A stretch of 64,000 nucleotides of DNA from Nitrososphaerota archaeon (GTDB lineage Archaea > Thermoproteota > Nitrososphaeria > Nitrososphaerales > Nitrosopumilaceae): NCBI GenBank assembly GCA_016872055.1, contig VHBH01000001.1:186001-250000 (forward strand). The letters run 5' to 3'. The translations under genes and the position numbers were made by a program. Each line of letters begins with the position of its first letter. Position 1 is the stretch's first letter. Below, piece by piece: positions 25,701 to 33,476 of this stretch. The notes below the pieces were generated by a model. It made no database searches and had not been told where the DNA came from. It worked only from the letters and a program-made list of their open reading frames with translations.

Positions 25701-25984
25701 ACCAGGAACTGGCCTGGCTTTATCATTGTTCCAAATGGCAGAGTTAGGGTCTTTTTTGTGACAGTGGTTGATGCGATTTTCCATCCGCCAACATTCACCG
25801 TTTCATCTGTTGGGTTGTACAGCTCGACCCATTCTGAAATTGTTTTTGAGTCATCGCCTGCAGGATTCGTGTCTACCTCATTAATTACGACGTGGTTCGC
25901 CAAATCCTCTGCACCATATGATACTCCGATTATTCCAACGAATAGTAAAGCTGCAAATACGCCAGCTAGGGGCAAAGTCCTCAT
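22706..25984 (-). CDS. Large secreted lamin-tail protein with Ig-like repeats
   Basis: The 1092-residue product has a signal peptide (residues 1-24, ending SYG). A lamin-tail domain follows (about 30-155), with VVINEVDTNPAGDD and WVELYNPTDETVNVGGW. Six or more beta-sandwich repeats of about 90-120 residues come next, each opening with a variant of TDKxxYxPGExVxIxG, for example TDKDAYAPGEPIVISG and SNKAVYRPGEKLEVTG. No membrane anchor is seen, so it is exported or bound to the surface layer. Lamin-tail domains in prokaryotes occur on secreted proteins and often bind polymers or membranes. A single copy of the same repeat occurs in the gene at 29895. Confidence 0.83.
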   Translation of the reverse strand: MRTLPLAGVFAALLFVGIIGVSYGAEDLANHVVINEVDTNPAGDDSKTISEWVELYNPTDETVNVGGWKIASTTVTKKTLTLPFGTMIKPGQFLVYSHQSMWFTDVSEKVQLKNKDGEIIDETQVITDQKNDFQSWQRKYDGVVSEANVWIFKSSSPGSSNGKIPGAGTKSTELTVFVKSDKKNYIFEEVAIISGNVSKRVSQEKPFFSQQQLRIDIDGPGKFTKTITIYPDLNLEYKTQIKLDRVLGAVAGTYRVDVKYGDVTDSTIFSVGEKVIADLEQEISDLSISTDKSTYIPGQTVKISASTNNIIPGAGLKYTVYDPNGIQIFSGNLFPDKFGEFTGNFYMSPTKPVYGTLDIVADYGKQHTETSFELAKDEKNPEQIILVTDKDAYAPGEPIVISGRSNKHVVALDLEVIQTGTGSIGNTVNNIFKIKDQVKLAGDSTFRYELKIPAGEINLGDFTVTVSKEFGKATTDFKIVENPEEYLATPKYFVKSDKERYVPGETVLVNGHVELRPRSSFEAAPISISVMNDKGQQIKVSLPGTKQLVKDKVVTKAATYSFTAIPDAVGNFKLDFKINQSSFTPGVYTIRGMYDTRIFETTFVVDKDIDVKNREILATLDKEVYGLGETVNLEGTLVSGQNKVKIVITKPDGKTVGSGAQIYNSKFTWSWTTPTKDFDLADIRDQRQARPTVFGTYKISVIATSQSIDLFFKLSGNPSQDTLEVKPIEVKSNKAVYRPGEKLEVTGTVIKRQDDTRTIYGGVPERVNVEVRSMSNKIIFNSSLDLDNGGAFKTTYDLPLNIFKDGKYKIVATYQKLLADATFEVKNNVPLGVTGKTTLTITTDKDAYLPGDTAYITGTTNRILYLDKLDLLVEHKKDDKIDCGSFYCGLGNKKVDISRSYKNGFYSYDYKIPANSALGTYEVIADTDFGTFKTTFEVVEKLAKKVTSNVKISEKFNRITDPIVEVALVEQIKDDLVLAPNTLQGSMAVSRGAEKTTNLTILADDGTCIIGQAEECLISEPTKTKDAVYQIVTIAGLPYKVTYSGPNPILEKFSISPEQDNGIIPDSAWIIQVENHVPSAKLYYEIVYKQVQ

Positions 25985-26117
25985 TTTTTCTACCTATGTA
26001 ATTTCGAGCCGGATATCATTTTAGATCTAAATTGAGCAAAAGTTGAGTAAGTGGTGAATTGGGGGTACATTTTATCCATTTTGGGCTTTAATTGGTAAAA
26101 AAGAATGCGTATGATTC

Positions 26118-26360
26118 CTATTTTGCATTATCACAGTTTGGGCACTTGCCACCAGCGATTTTTGCCCCGCAATGAACACAGATTCCCTCTGGAATTTCTT
26201 TTTGGAGTTTGAGATTTTTCCGACCTACATACGCCTTGATACCAACGTATATTGCAACTGCAATCAGTACTGAATAGATTAGAGGAAGTCCTGCGCCAAG
26301 AAGACCAATCATAAAAAACAAAATTCCGGCTATTAGAATCCATTCGCGTTTTGCGCCCAA
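26118..26360 (-). CDS. Two-helix membrane protein with C-terminal zinc ribbon
   Basis: The 80-residue product has two close membrane segments (about residues 8-23 and 25-45), a basic loop and a compact zinc ribbon with CVHCGAKIAGGKCPNC (residues 61-76). Zinc ribbons of this size on membrane hairpins are common in archaea and of unknown role. ATG 26360 gives a good positive-inside start. It is adjacent to the tRNA-Pro gene on the same strand. Confidence 0.7.
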   Translation of the reverse strand: MGAKREWILIAGILFFMIGLLGAGLPLIYSVLIAVAIYVGIKAYVGRKNLKLQKEIPEGICVHCGAKIAGGKCPNCDNAK

Positions 26361-26404
26361 TGACTCAGTATAAAAAATCTCAATTAAAAATGATTTTATT
26401 AAAG

Positions 26405-26478
26405 TGGGATCGGCCGGATTTGAACCGACGACCTCAGGTACCCAAAACCCGAATCATACCAAGCTAGACCACGATCCC
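26405..26478 (-). tRNA. tRNA-Pro (anticodon UGG)
   Basis: The complement folds as a 74-base tRNA: acceptor GGGATCG with CGATCCC plus A73, a D-arm GTCTAGCTTGGTATGAT region, anticodon stem CGGGT/ACCTG around loop TTTGGGT (anticodon TGG), and T-arm GTCGG-TTCAAAT-CCGGC. No intron and no encoded CCA are present. UGG reads proline CCA/CCG codons. Confidence 0.95.
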
Positions 26479-26520
26479 GCTTGTGTGTGCAAATTTTTTG
26501 CCCCAATTTAAGATGTATGA

Positions 26521-26530
26521 TTTTAAATAA
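26521..26530 (+). promoter_or_regulatory. TATA-like box for methionine aminopeptidase
   Basis: TTTTAAATAA is centred 27 bases upstream of the TTG at 26553, consistent with a leaderless transcript. It supports that start over the in-frame TTG at 26481, which would run over the promoter and next to the tRNA. Confidence 0.5.
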
Positions 26531-26552
26531 GTATTCCAGTCCAGTCCACCTA

Positions 26553-27443
26553 TTGCAATTAGATGATTACATCAAGGCAGGTAAAATAGCGTCTGAGGTT
26601 CGCGAGCTTGCAAGGGCCAAGGACTGGGTTGGAAAAACACTCTATGAAATCTGCGAAACAGTCGAATCTGAAATCAAGTCCCGCGGAGGAAAATGCGCAT
26701 TTCCAGTAAACACAAGTCTAAACGAGATTGCAGCTCACTATACTGCAGAGCCAAACGACCCCAAGGTTCTGACCAGCTCGGATCTGATCAAAATAGATCT
26801 TGGAGTCCAGATAAACGGGTACATTGCAGACACAGCAGTATCTGTGTCTTACGATCCGGAATCCTCCATTTTGGTAGAAACCGCAGAAGAGGCACTCAAG
26901 GCAGCAATGACAATGGTAAAGGAGGGAACCAAATCAAGCGACATTGGAAAGACAATACAAAAAACAGTAACGCAGTACAATCTCAAGCCAATTGCAAACT
27001 TGTCAGGTCATTCCCTAGAACAATACACAATTCATGCGGGAAAATCAATCCCAAACATGTGGTCAATTGGCTCATTTGCATTATCTACAAAAGAAGCATA
27101 TGCCTGTGAGCCATTTGTCACCACGGCAAAAGGGTTAGGGTTTGTCAGGGAGGGAAAGACAAAGAACATTTTTGGCCTCGTCTCGCGCAAAAAGACAAAG
27201 AATGAAAATGCAAACAAGCTAGTCGACTTTATCTGGGATAACTTCAGCACACTACCATTTGCCCTCAGATGGATAGTAAGGTCATACGAGGAAAAAGAAG
27301 CAAGAACACTGCTTGAGGAATTGATAAAAAACAAAATCGTTCGCGCATATCCAGTGCTCAATGAGGCTAACGGTCAGCGAGTAGCACAGGCAGAGCACAC
27401 GTTCATCCCCAATGCAACTGGCGCAATAGTAACTACTCTATAG
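26553..27443 (+). CDS. map: Methionine aminopeptidase, type II
   Basis: The 296-residue enzyme (TTG start) has the pita-bread fold with its metal ligands visible. These are IKIDLGVQINGYIADTA (the first Asp pair, around residues 82-97), GHSLEQYTIHAG (His near 150) and the terminal glutamate in AQAEHTF near residue 283. An insert between residues 195 and 260 marks the type II, archaeal/eukaryotic class. It removes the initiator methionine from new proteins in the cytoplasm. It is convergent with a zinc-ribbon microprotein gene that overlaps its last 11 bases. Confidence 0.93.
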   Translation: MQLDDYIKAGKIASEVRELARAKDWVGKTLYEICETVESEIKSRGGKCAFPVNTSLNEIAAHYTAEPNDPKVLTSSDLIKIDLGVQINGYIADTAVSVSYDPESSILVETAEEALKAAMTMVKEGTKSSDIGKTIQKTVTQYNLKPIANLSGHSLEQYTIHAGKSIPNMWSIGSFALSTKEAYACEPFVTTAKGLGFVREGKTKNIFGLVSRKKTKNENANKLVDFIWDNFSTLPFALRWIVRSYEEKEARTLLEELIKNKIVRAYPVLNEANGQRVAQAEHTFIPNATGAIVTTL

Positions 27444-27612
27444 GCTGACCAAAAATCTTTGATATGTTAGTCGGGATTTTGCAGGAAGTACATTCCAAAG
27501 TAGGCGCAAAAAGGCAGTCACCTTCCTCAAATTTCCTTTTGGTCTCCTTTTTGCAAGATTGACATTTTTGCACAGTAAATGCAACTAGTGGTTTTTCTTT
27601 TTTTGAGAACAT
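27433..27612 (-). CDS. Small zinc-ribbon protein (59 aa)
   Basis: This short complement-strand gene encodes 59 residues with two CxxC knuckles: QKCQSCKK (about residues 15-22) and ECTSCKI (about residues 41-47). This is a complete zinc-ribbon spacing. Its ATG at 27612 overlaps the TAA of the DUF1512 gene (TAATG), so it is translated by re-initiation from the same mRNA and probably works with DUF1512. No family name can be given. Confidence 0.72.
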   Translation of the reverse strand: MFSKKEKPLVAFTVQKCQSCKKETKRKFEEGDCLFAPTLECTSCKIPTNISKIFGQPIE

Positions 27613-28733
27613 TATTGCGAGACACCTAGTGTGTTTCCAACGCCTACTACCAATACGGATTGGCCTTGCTTTGTATTTTCTTTGATCATTGCGTATACTT
27701 GGGATTCCACTTCGTCTGCCTTGTCTGCAATTTCTTTGGTCATTAGTGTGATTGCTTCCTTGATCGATTGTTTAATGACAATTGCATAAACTGGAATATT
27801 GTGTTTTGTTGCGACTTCTTCTATTTGGAATCTGTCTGTTCCAATTCCCCCAATTGCCGCACCAAAGCCATGCGCCACAGTGCCTGAGGTTTCTCCTTCC
27901 AGTTTTAGTCCGGCATCAACCATGATTATTAGGTCTAGCTTTTTTTCTGCAACCAGAATCTCTACTGCATCTCCAGGCCTGCCCACAGTAGCAGAAGGAC
28001 CTTCTGCCTTGAGTAGAACTAGCTTTCTTCCCTCAAAGTCTGACTCTGCATAAACTGTCTCTAGACCTATTGGTATTTTTTCTGATTGCAGCATCATTTT
28101 TCCTATCACCATCGGGCCTATTCCGTCACCAAGTGGCTGACCTGACTTTATTGCCTGAACTGCTCCCCTGAGTGCCTCTGCCTGCTCCATCACAAATGGA
28201 AGCATCATTTGGAGCGGTAAGATAAGCGGAAAATTGTTTTGCTTTTTTGCTGTAAGGAAGAGATGTCTTACTATTTTGTGCAACAGATTCAACGATGTTA
28301 CTACCTCCAATAGATTTTGAATTTTGCTTACCTCAAGCGGTGTGAGGTTTTGCGCAAGTGATACGACTTGGGCCCTAGTGTAATCCTCTCTAGAACGCAA
28401 CAGGTGCTTTATTTTCAGCATTATTCCGTTTGGGTCGATATCCACCGGCATTATAGTAAAGTATTCCAAATAGCCATCAATTTTTTTTGTGACATCGTCT
28501 GAGGATTTCTTTTGCAAATAATCAGTGAGTTCCTTTCTCGTTTCATCCTTGTATCGGTTTAGCTTTTCAATTCCCTTTTTTATCTCACCAGATGTGACCA
28601 TAAGCTGAATTCTCTGGCCGTAAAAGACAAAGATCACGATAGGTACTATCCAGATCAACCACATTATTGGATTTGATGAGTCGCTATTACTGCCAAACAG
28701 ATTATCGAATGAAAATATCTCAGTATAGTTCAA
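27612..28733 (-). CDS. DUF1512 archaeal protein, membrane-anchored
   Basis: The 373-residue protein has one N-terminal membrane helix (about residues 22-40, IMWLIWIVPIVIFVFYG), then a helical region. The conserved C-terminal domain has GDGIGPMVIGKMM near residue 200 and VDAGLKLEGETSGTVAHGFGAAIGG near residue 270. The layout and motifs fit archaeal DUF1512. The Gly-rich motifs suggest nucleotide or phosphate binding, which is inference. It is followed by the coupled zinc-ribbon gene and lies divergent from TBP. Confidence 0.8.
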   Translation of the reverse strand: MNYTEIFSFDNLFGSNSDSSNPIMWLIWIVPIVIFVFYGQRIQLMVTSGEIKKGIEKLNRYKDETRKELTDYLQKKSSDDVTKKIDGYLEYFTIMPVDIDPNGIMLKIKHLLRSREDYTRAQVVSLAQNLTPLEVSKIQNLLEVVTSLNLLHKIVRHLFLTAKKQNNFPLILPLQMMLPFVMEQAEALRGAVQAIKSGQPLGDGIGPMVIGKMMLQSEKIPIGLETVYAESDFEGRKLVLLKAEGPSATVGRPGDAVEILVAEKKLDLIIMVDAGLKLEGETSGTVAHGFGAAIGGIGTDRFQIEEVATKHNIPVYAIVIKQSIKEAITLMTKEIADKADEVESQVYAMIKENTKQGQSVLVVGVGNTLGVSQ

Positions 28734-28843
28734 TTACACTGCAAGCCTTGGTTTGCCAAATTAATGGATTGTGTAAGGCGTACATAGAACCTGTGCGGAA
28801 TTTCAAAGAAATTGGCTGTCGGGTTAACAAATAGAAAGTGCTC

Positions 28844-28851
28844 TTTATATA
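28844..28851 (+). promoter_or_regulatory. TATA box of the TBP gene
   Basis: TTTATATA lies about 30 bases before the ATG at 28877, an almost ideal archaeal TATA box giving a leaderless or near-leaderless mRNA. Since the gene product binds such boxes, autoregulation is possible. Confidence 0.7.
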
Positions 28852-28876
28852 GCCTAGATAAGTCAAATGCTAACGT

Positions 28877-29437
28877 ATGCCACAAACAAAGCCGATAGTA
28901 AGCATCGAAAACGTAGTTGCTTCTGCTTCAGTGGATCAGAAAATGGACCTTAACGAGATTACTCGTAATTTTCCAGATGTAGAGTATCATCCAGATCAGT
29001 TTCCAGGACTTGTCTTCAGACTAAAGAGTCCAAAGACTGCAACTCTGATTTTCACATCAGGTAAAATGGTCTGCACTGGCGCAAAATCTGAAGAGATGGC
29101 ACGTAGTGCAGTAAAGTCGGTTGTTCAAAAGCTCAGAAAAGGAGGTATCAAAGTCAAAAAGGACGCAGTAGTTGATATCCAAAACATTGTTGCATCAATT
29201 AACTTGGGTGGAAAGATTCACCTCGAGCAAGCAGCAAGAACTCTACCACGTAGCATGTACGAGCCAGAACAATTTCCGGGTCTGATTCACCGAATGCTTG
29301 ACCCAAAAACGGTAATCCTGCTTTTCTCATCAGGAAAGCTGGTTTGTACTGGAGCTAAAAAAGAACCAGATGTATACCGTTCTGTTAACAACCTGCATTC
29401 GTTGCTTGAAGAAAAGGACCTAATGATCTACGACTAG
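28877..29437 (+). CDS. tbp: TATA-box-binding protein
   Basis: The 186-residue protein is the archaeal TBP saddle made of two direct repeats (about residues 7-90 and 98-181). Each has the IENVVAS/IQNIVAS opening, a Y-x-P-E/D-Q-F-P-G-L strand, and the LIFTSGKMVCTGAK or LLFSSGKLVCTGAK DNA-contact strand. It recruits TFB and RNA polymerase to promoters. No acidic C-terminal tail is present. Both repeats are intact. Confidence 0.97.
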   Translation: MPQTKPIVSIENVVASASVDQKMDLNEITRNFPDVEYHPDQFPGLVFRLKSPKTATLIFTSGKMVCTGAKSEEMARSAVKSVVQKLRKGGIKVKKDAVVDIQNIVASINLGGKIHLEQAARTLPRSMYEPEQFPGLIHRMLDPKTVILLFSSGKLVCTGAKKEPDVYRSVNNLHSLLEEKDLMIYD

Positions 29438-29442
29438 ATCTT

Positions 29443-29766
29443 TTATTTTATTTTAGTACCCAAAGGAATTGACTCATCTACCGTCAACCAATACGGTTTG
29501 TCGTCCAGATCAGCTGCCAAAAGCATCGCATTTGACTCTACGCCACCAACCGTCTTTGGTTCGAGATTTGTAATTGCAATTACTGTTTTTCCCACCATTT
29601 CTTCCAGTGTGAAATATTGTGCGCCACCGATTATGAGACTTCTTGTTTCCTCGCCAAGGTCGATTGTGCCCTTTATGATCTTGGTTTTTCCCGGTATACT
29701 CTCCGTTGCGATGATTTTTGCCACTCTTATCTCGAGTTTGGCAAAGTCATCATATGTAATTACCAT
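29443..29766 (-). CDS. tRNA-binding (EMAP/CsaA-like) domain protein
   Basis: From ATG 29766 the 107-residue product is a single OB-fold tRNA-binding domain. It has FAKLEIRVAKIIATESIPG at residues 8-26, GGAQYFTLEEMVGKTVI near residue 47 and the NLEPKTVGGVESNAMLLAA block near residues 67-85. The domain occurs at the C-terminus of methionyl-tRNA synthetases and alone as CsaA. Here it is free-standing, so it probably binds tRNA in trans for a synthetase. An upstream in-frame ATG would add an unrelated 31-residue leader. It is convergent with TBP, five bases away. Confidence 0.85.
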   Translation of the reverse strand: MVITYDDFAKLEIRVAKIIATESIPGKTKIIKGTIDLGEETRSLIIGGAQYFTLEEMVGKTVIAITNLEPKTVGGVESNAMLLAADLDDKPYWLTVDESIPLGTKIK

Positions 29767-29894
29767 AGGAAGAGTTCTTTGGTAGCGCTTAAAATGAATT
29801 TCGACATCTAGGCGTAGTTTTGTAAAACAATCTTTGGTAGATTGGCAATATTGCCACACAGTTAATTTATCTGAAAAGAATTCACAAAATCCGT

Positions 29895-30587
29895 ATGGGT
29901 CAGTTCTTTACAGACGACATCGACTCACTCCTCAAGTCGGGCCACGGAGATTCTGCCCGCCTAGCCAATATAAGAGAGGAATTTGTTCGTACTAAGCTAG
30001 TATCAATCGATGATAGAAAATACGTAGAAGGCTTGCTTGCAAGATATTCACAGACTGTCGAGGTAAAACAGGAAAAAATAAAAGAGTCCCGCATAGTCCC
30101 TCCTCCACCGCCGCCAAGAAATCCACCAACACTATTAGAAGTAAAACAGAAACCAAAGAAAGCGGAATCAATTCCAAAACTTCAAGGCGGCAAGACAAAG
30201 CTGCGAAATGTCGTAATTTCGGTTTGCGCCACAGTATTTGCTGTTCTGGTAGTATCGTTTGTTGCAATGAGTCAGGATTTGGAAACAGGCATCGTTGCGC
30301 CAAGTGTTATCAAGGTACTGGAGTTAGATTCTTCATCATATGTTAGAGGTGACATAATTTCAATCTCCGGCAAGACAAAAGAGGCGACAAGCATTGCAAC
30401 ATTATCCATTACAAATCCAGCGGGAAAACAAATTTGGACTGAGGTAGTCACTGTCAAGCCAAGCGGTACATTTGCCACACTTGTAATAGCTGGCGGAGAA
30501 GGATGGGATCAACTCGGAACACACACTGTTTCGGTGTCATATTCTGGCAATTCTGATACTGCCAAGTTTAGTTTTGATCCTAGCTAA
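29895..30587 (+). CDS. Single-pass membrane protein with an external Ig-like module
   Basis: The 230-residue product has a soluble helical N-terminus (residues 1-55), a proline-rich linker with PPPPPPR near residue 70 and a membrane helix at about residues 104-125. A beta-sandwich domain (residues 135-230) opens LELDSSSYVRGDIISISG. That opening matches the repeat unit of the lamin-tail protein at 22706-25984. The N-terminus should be cytoplasmic and the beta domain outside. A sensor or surface-organising role is possible. The promoter region is AT-rich and the gene stands alone upstream of the SRPBCC gene. Confidence 0.68.
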   Translation: MGQFFTDDIDSLLKSGHGDSARLANIREEFVRTKLVSIDDRKYVEGLLARYSQTVEVKQEKIKESRIVPPPPPPRNPPTLLEVKQKPKKAESIPKLQGGKTKLRNVVISVCATVFAVLVVSFVAMSQDLETGIVAPSVIKVLELDSSSYVRGDIISISGKTKEATSIATLSITNPAGKQIWTEVVTVKPSGTFATLVIAGGEGWDQLGTHTVSVSYSGNSDTAKFSFDPS

Positions 30588-30622
30588 TCAAGACTAATAT
30601 TTGCCGATCAAAAAATCACACC

Positions 30623-31039
30623 ATGGCAACAATAGTGGTTGCAGTTAAAATTAATGCACCGGTAGATAAGGTCTGGGATGTTGTCTCTGATCTTGACGGC
30701 GAGCCAAAATTCTGGAAGGGGACAAAGTCGGTCCGAAATATTTCGAGGGACGGCAATACAATACAGCGCGAAATAATAATTGCATTTAGAGATTCCAAAT
30801 GCATGCAGACAGTATTACTACAACCAAAGCAGAAAATTCTTGCCACATTCACAGAAGGCATCATAAACGGAACAAAGACAGTCCAGATAATACCGGAAGG
30901 GCAAAAAACAAAGCTAGAGGTAATTTGGGACATCAGGATGACAGGTATGCTAGGCATGTTTACAGGCATGGTCAAAAAGCACATCAAGAGTGGAACCGAA
31001 CAAGCACTAGAAGCAATCAAGCAAGAAATCGAGAAATAA
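30623..31039 (+). CDS. SRPBCC/START-type ligand-binding protein
   Basis: The 138-residue protein starts MATIVVAVKINAPVDKVWDV. It has a DLDGEPKFWKGTKSVRNI strand-helix near residues 27-44 and a C-terminal long helix (GMVKKHIKSGTEQALEAIKQ), the helix-grip fold of polyketide cyclase/START-like proteins. These carry hydrophobic ligands such as lipids or isoprenoids. It is followed three bases later by a membrane glycosyltransferase, so a lipid-linked substrate is a reasonable inference. Confidence 0.8.
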   Translation: MATIVVAVKINAPVDKVWDVVSDLDGEPKFWKGTKSVRNISRDGNTIQREIIIAFRDSKCMQTVLLQPKQKILATFTEGIINGTKTVQIIPEGQKTKLEVIWDIRMTGMLGMFTGMVKKHIKSGTEQALEAIKQEIEK

Positions 31040-31042
31040 GTC

Positions 31043-32242
31043 ATGATTTTAGATGCAATAAACTATGTTTTTGTGGTAATCCTAATCGGAATTTGCTTTG
31101 CATGGATTACGCTGATGAAATCCATGGTTGACTCGTTCAGATACACGCCGATTTTGGATAAATTCCATGCAAAGACACATCACATACCGCGAGTCTCAAT
31201 AATACTTCCTGCAAGAAACGAGGAAGGATTCATTGCAAAATGCCTTGATTCCCTGATATCACAGGATTATCCCAATTACGAAATAATAACAATTGATGAC
31301 TCCTCAGAAGATTCCACTGGAGAAATAATTTCAAAATATGCAGAGAAAAACTCCAAGGTCATTCATGTCACTGCCGGGCCAAAGCCTGAAGGGTGGATGG
31401 GAAAAAACTGGGCCTGTATGGATGGGTACAAAAGGGCAACAGGTGAATTGTTGTTATTCACAGACGCAGACACCGAATTTGAGAAAAATGTAATATCATT
31501 GGCAGTCTCACATCTGGAATCTTTAGGCCTAGATGCGCTGACAGTAATCCCAAAGATGGTCTGCCTTGATGTATGGACAAAAATCACACTTCCTGTGATT
31601 TCGACATTTTTGCACACACGGTTCTCCGCAATACGGGTAAACGATCCTACAAAAAAGACAGGCTACTTTTTTGGCAGCTTTTTCATCATCCGAAAGACAA
31701 CGTACGATTCCGTTGGAACCCATGAGGGAGTAAAGCACGAAATCATAGAAGACGGGGCGCTGGGCAAAAAAGTCAAAGAAGGTGGATTTAGGATGAAGAT
31801 GGTTCGAGGAGACCACCTAATTGAGGCGGTTTGGGCTCGCGATTGGTCAACATTATGGAATGCATTAAAGCGACTGATGATTCCATTGTTTTTGCAGAAC
31901 GGCAGAATAGCAGTAGGCATATTCTTTGCGGTTTTATTTTTGCTCTTTATGCCGTACGTGTTTTTACTCTATTCCATACCGTTTGCGGCTAGTTCTGCAT
32001 CGTTTTCTGCTGTCTTTGTGTCATCTGTAGTATCGTCTGCATTGTTGTTCTCAGCATGTGTAATAGATGCCAGAGCACTGCAAATCAAGATGAAATATGC
32101 CATTTGTGCACCTCTTGGAAGTCTAGTGGTTGTTGGCGGATTTTTGGTAGGCCTCATCCAGGCAAAGAGCAGCTCAGCAGTGTCATGGAGAGGAAGAACT
32201 TATTCCATGAAAGACCACACCCCAGACTTTATCAATATCTAG
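31043..32242 (+). CDS. Membrane-anchored family 2 glycosyltransferase
   Basis: The 399-residue protein has an N-terminal membrane helix (residues 7-27). A GT-A catalytic domain follows, with VSIILPARNEEGFI near residue 52, a TIDDSSEDSTGE acidic site near residue 85 and the DADTE metal-binding motif near residue 138. Two or three C-terminal membrane helices (residues 290-375) complete it. The layout matches GT2 enzymes that glycosylate lipids, including carotenoid-type glycosyltransferases. The sugar donor and acceptor are unknown. Tight coupling to the SRPBCC gene suggests a shared lipid substrate. Confidence 0.84.
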   Translation: MILDAINYVFVVILIGICFAWITLMKSMVDSFRYTPILDKFHAKTHHIPRVSIILPARNEEGFIAKCLDSLISQDYPNYEIITIDDSSEDSTGEIISKYAEKNSKVIHVTAGPKPEGWMGKNWACMDGYKRATGELLLFTDADTEFEKNVISLAVSHLESLGLDALTVIPKMVCLDVWTKITLPVISTFLHTRFSAIRVNDPTKKTGYFFGSFFIIRKTTYDSVGTHEGVKHEIIEDGALGKKVKEGGFRMKMVRGDHLIEAVWARDWSTLWNALKRLMIPLFLQNGRIAVGIFFAVLFLLFMPYVFLLYSIPFAASSASFSAVFVSSVVSSALLFSACVIDARALQIKMKYAICAPLGSLVVVGGFLVGLIQAKSSSAVSWRGRTYSMKDHTPDFINI

Positions 32243-32278
32243 GCAAGGATTATAGGCGCACCAAAAAGAAACGAGTCA

Positions 32279-33454
32279 TTGAGTAAATCAGCTGTAATTT
32301 TTGGAGGATTGCTTGCAACCGTGATTGTTCTGGTATCATACAGCATTTTTCTAAATCCTCCAAATCAAACCCCCACAATAGAAGACATTTCAGAGAATAC
32401 AAAAAATTCAGTAATTGCGCAAGACAAAAAAGACCTATCATTGATTGAATTATTTGAAAAAAGCGAGGCAGGAGTTGTTCGACTAAACGTAAAGAGGCCT
32501 GCAACCGATATAAGAGGAATGGGTGGAGTCGGCTCTGGCTTCGTCTACGATTCCCAAGGGTACGTCATAACAAATGAGCACGTAGTGAAGAATGCGGAAA
32601 AGATCACAGTTACATTTTTGGATGGACGATCATACAAGGCCAAAGTAATAGGTCAAGACCTATACACAGACTTGGCAGTTGTTAAGGTGAATGCAAGCTC
32701 TGATGTTTTAGTGCCATTGCCTGTTGGGAACTCTTCAAAGCTTCGAGTAGGCGAACCAATTGCGGCAATTGGAAACCCGTTTGGATTATCAGGCTCCATG
32801 AGTTCTGGAATAGTAAGCCAGGTTGGAAGGCTGTTGCCATCCCAGGATAGTGGATTCCAAATCCCTGATATCATCCAGACGGATGCTGCAATAAACCCTG
32901 GAAACTCCGGAGGTCCACTCCTCAACATGCGAGGTGAGGTAGTTGGAATCAACACTGCAATACAATCAGAATCTGGCGACTTTGCAGGAGTCGGATTTGC
33001 AGTACCATCAAACACGGTTCAGAAAATCATCCCAGTTTTGATAGAAAACAAGACATACCACCACCCCTGGGTTGGAATCTCTGGAAGAGATATTGACCCA
33101 GACTTGGCAGACATTCTAAATCTCAAGGACGCCAGAGGATTCTTGATAATCAATGTAATAGACGACAGCCCAGCGCAAAAGGCAGGCGTACGAGGAACTA
33201 CGGAAACAAGGGAGGTGGACGGAGTTCGACACCAAATAGGCGGAGATATTGTTTTGGGGATTGATTCCAAGACTGTTAGAAAAATTGATGATATTTTGAT
33301 TCACTTGCAGCGAGAGAAAAAAGTCGGAGATGAAATGGTCTTGCAGATTTTGCGGGACGGCAAAGTAACTGATATTGTAATTACACTACACGAGAGGCCG
33401 TCATCTATACTTGCACTAAACACAACAAGCGCAACAAATTCAACGCAAAGATAA
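32279..33454 (+). CDS. HtrA/DegP-type trypsin-like serine protease with PDZ domain
   Basis: The 391-residue protease starts at TTG 32279. It has a signal anchor (residues 5-25) and a complete catalytic triad: His101 in TNEHVV, Asp131 in TDLAVV and Ser210 in NPGNSGGP. A PDZ domain lies at about residues 275-375 (GISGRDIDPDLADILNL...). It acts outside the membrane in protein quality control. The anchor keeps it at the cell surface. It is followed by cofG after 22 bases. Confidence 0.92.
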   Translation: MSKSAVIFGGLLATVIVLVSYSIFLNPPNQTPTIEDISENTKNSVIAQDKKDLSLIELFEKSEAGVVRLNVKRPATDIRGMGGVGSGFVYDSQGYVITNEHVVKNAEKITVTFLDGRSYKAKVIGQDLYTDLAVVKVNASSDVLVPLPVGNSSKLRVGEPIAAIGNPFGLSGSMSSGIVSQVGRLLPSQDSGFQIPDIIQTDAAINPGNSGGPLLNMRGEVVGINTAIQSESGDFAGVGFAVPSNTVQKIIPVLIENKTYHHPWVGISGRDIDPDLADILNLKDARGFLIINVIDDSPAQKAGVRGTTETREVDGVRHQIGGDIVLGIDSKTVRKIDDILIHLQREKKVGDEMVLQILRDGKVTDIVITLHERPSSILALNTTSATNSTQR

Positions 33455-33476
33455 ATACAACAATCAAAGATTAGCC

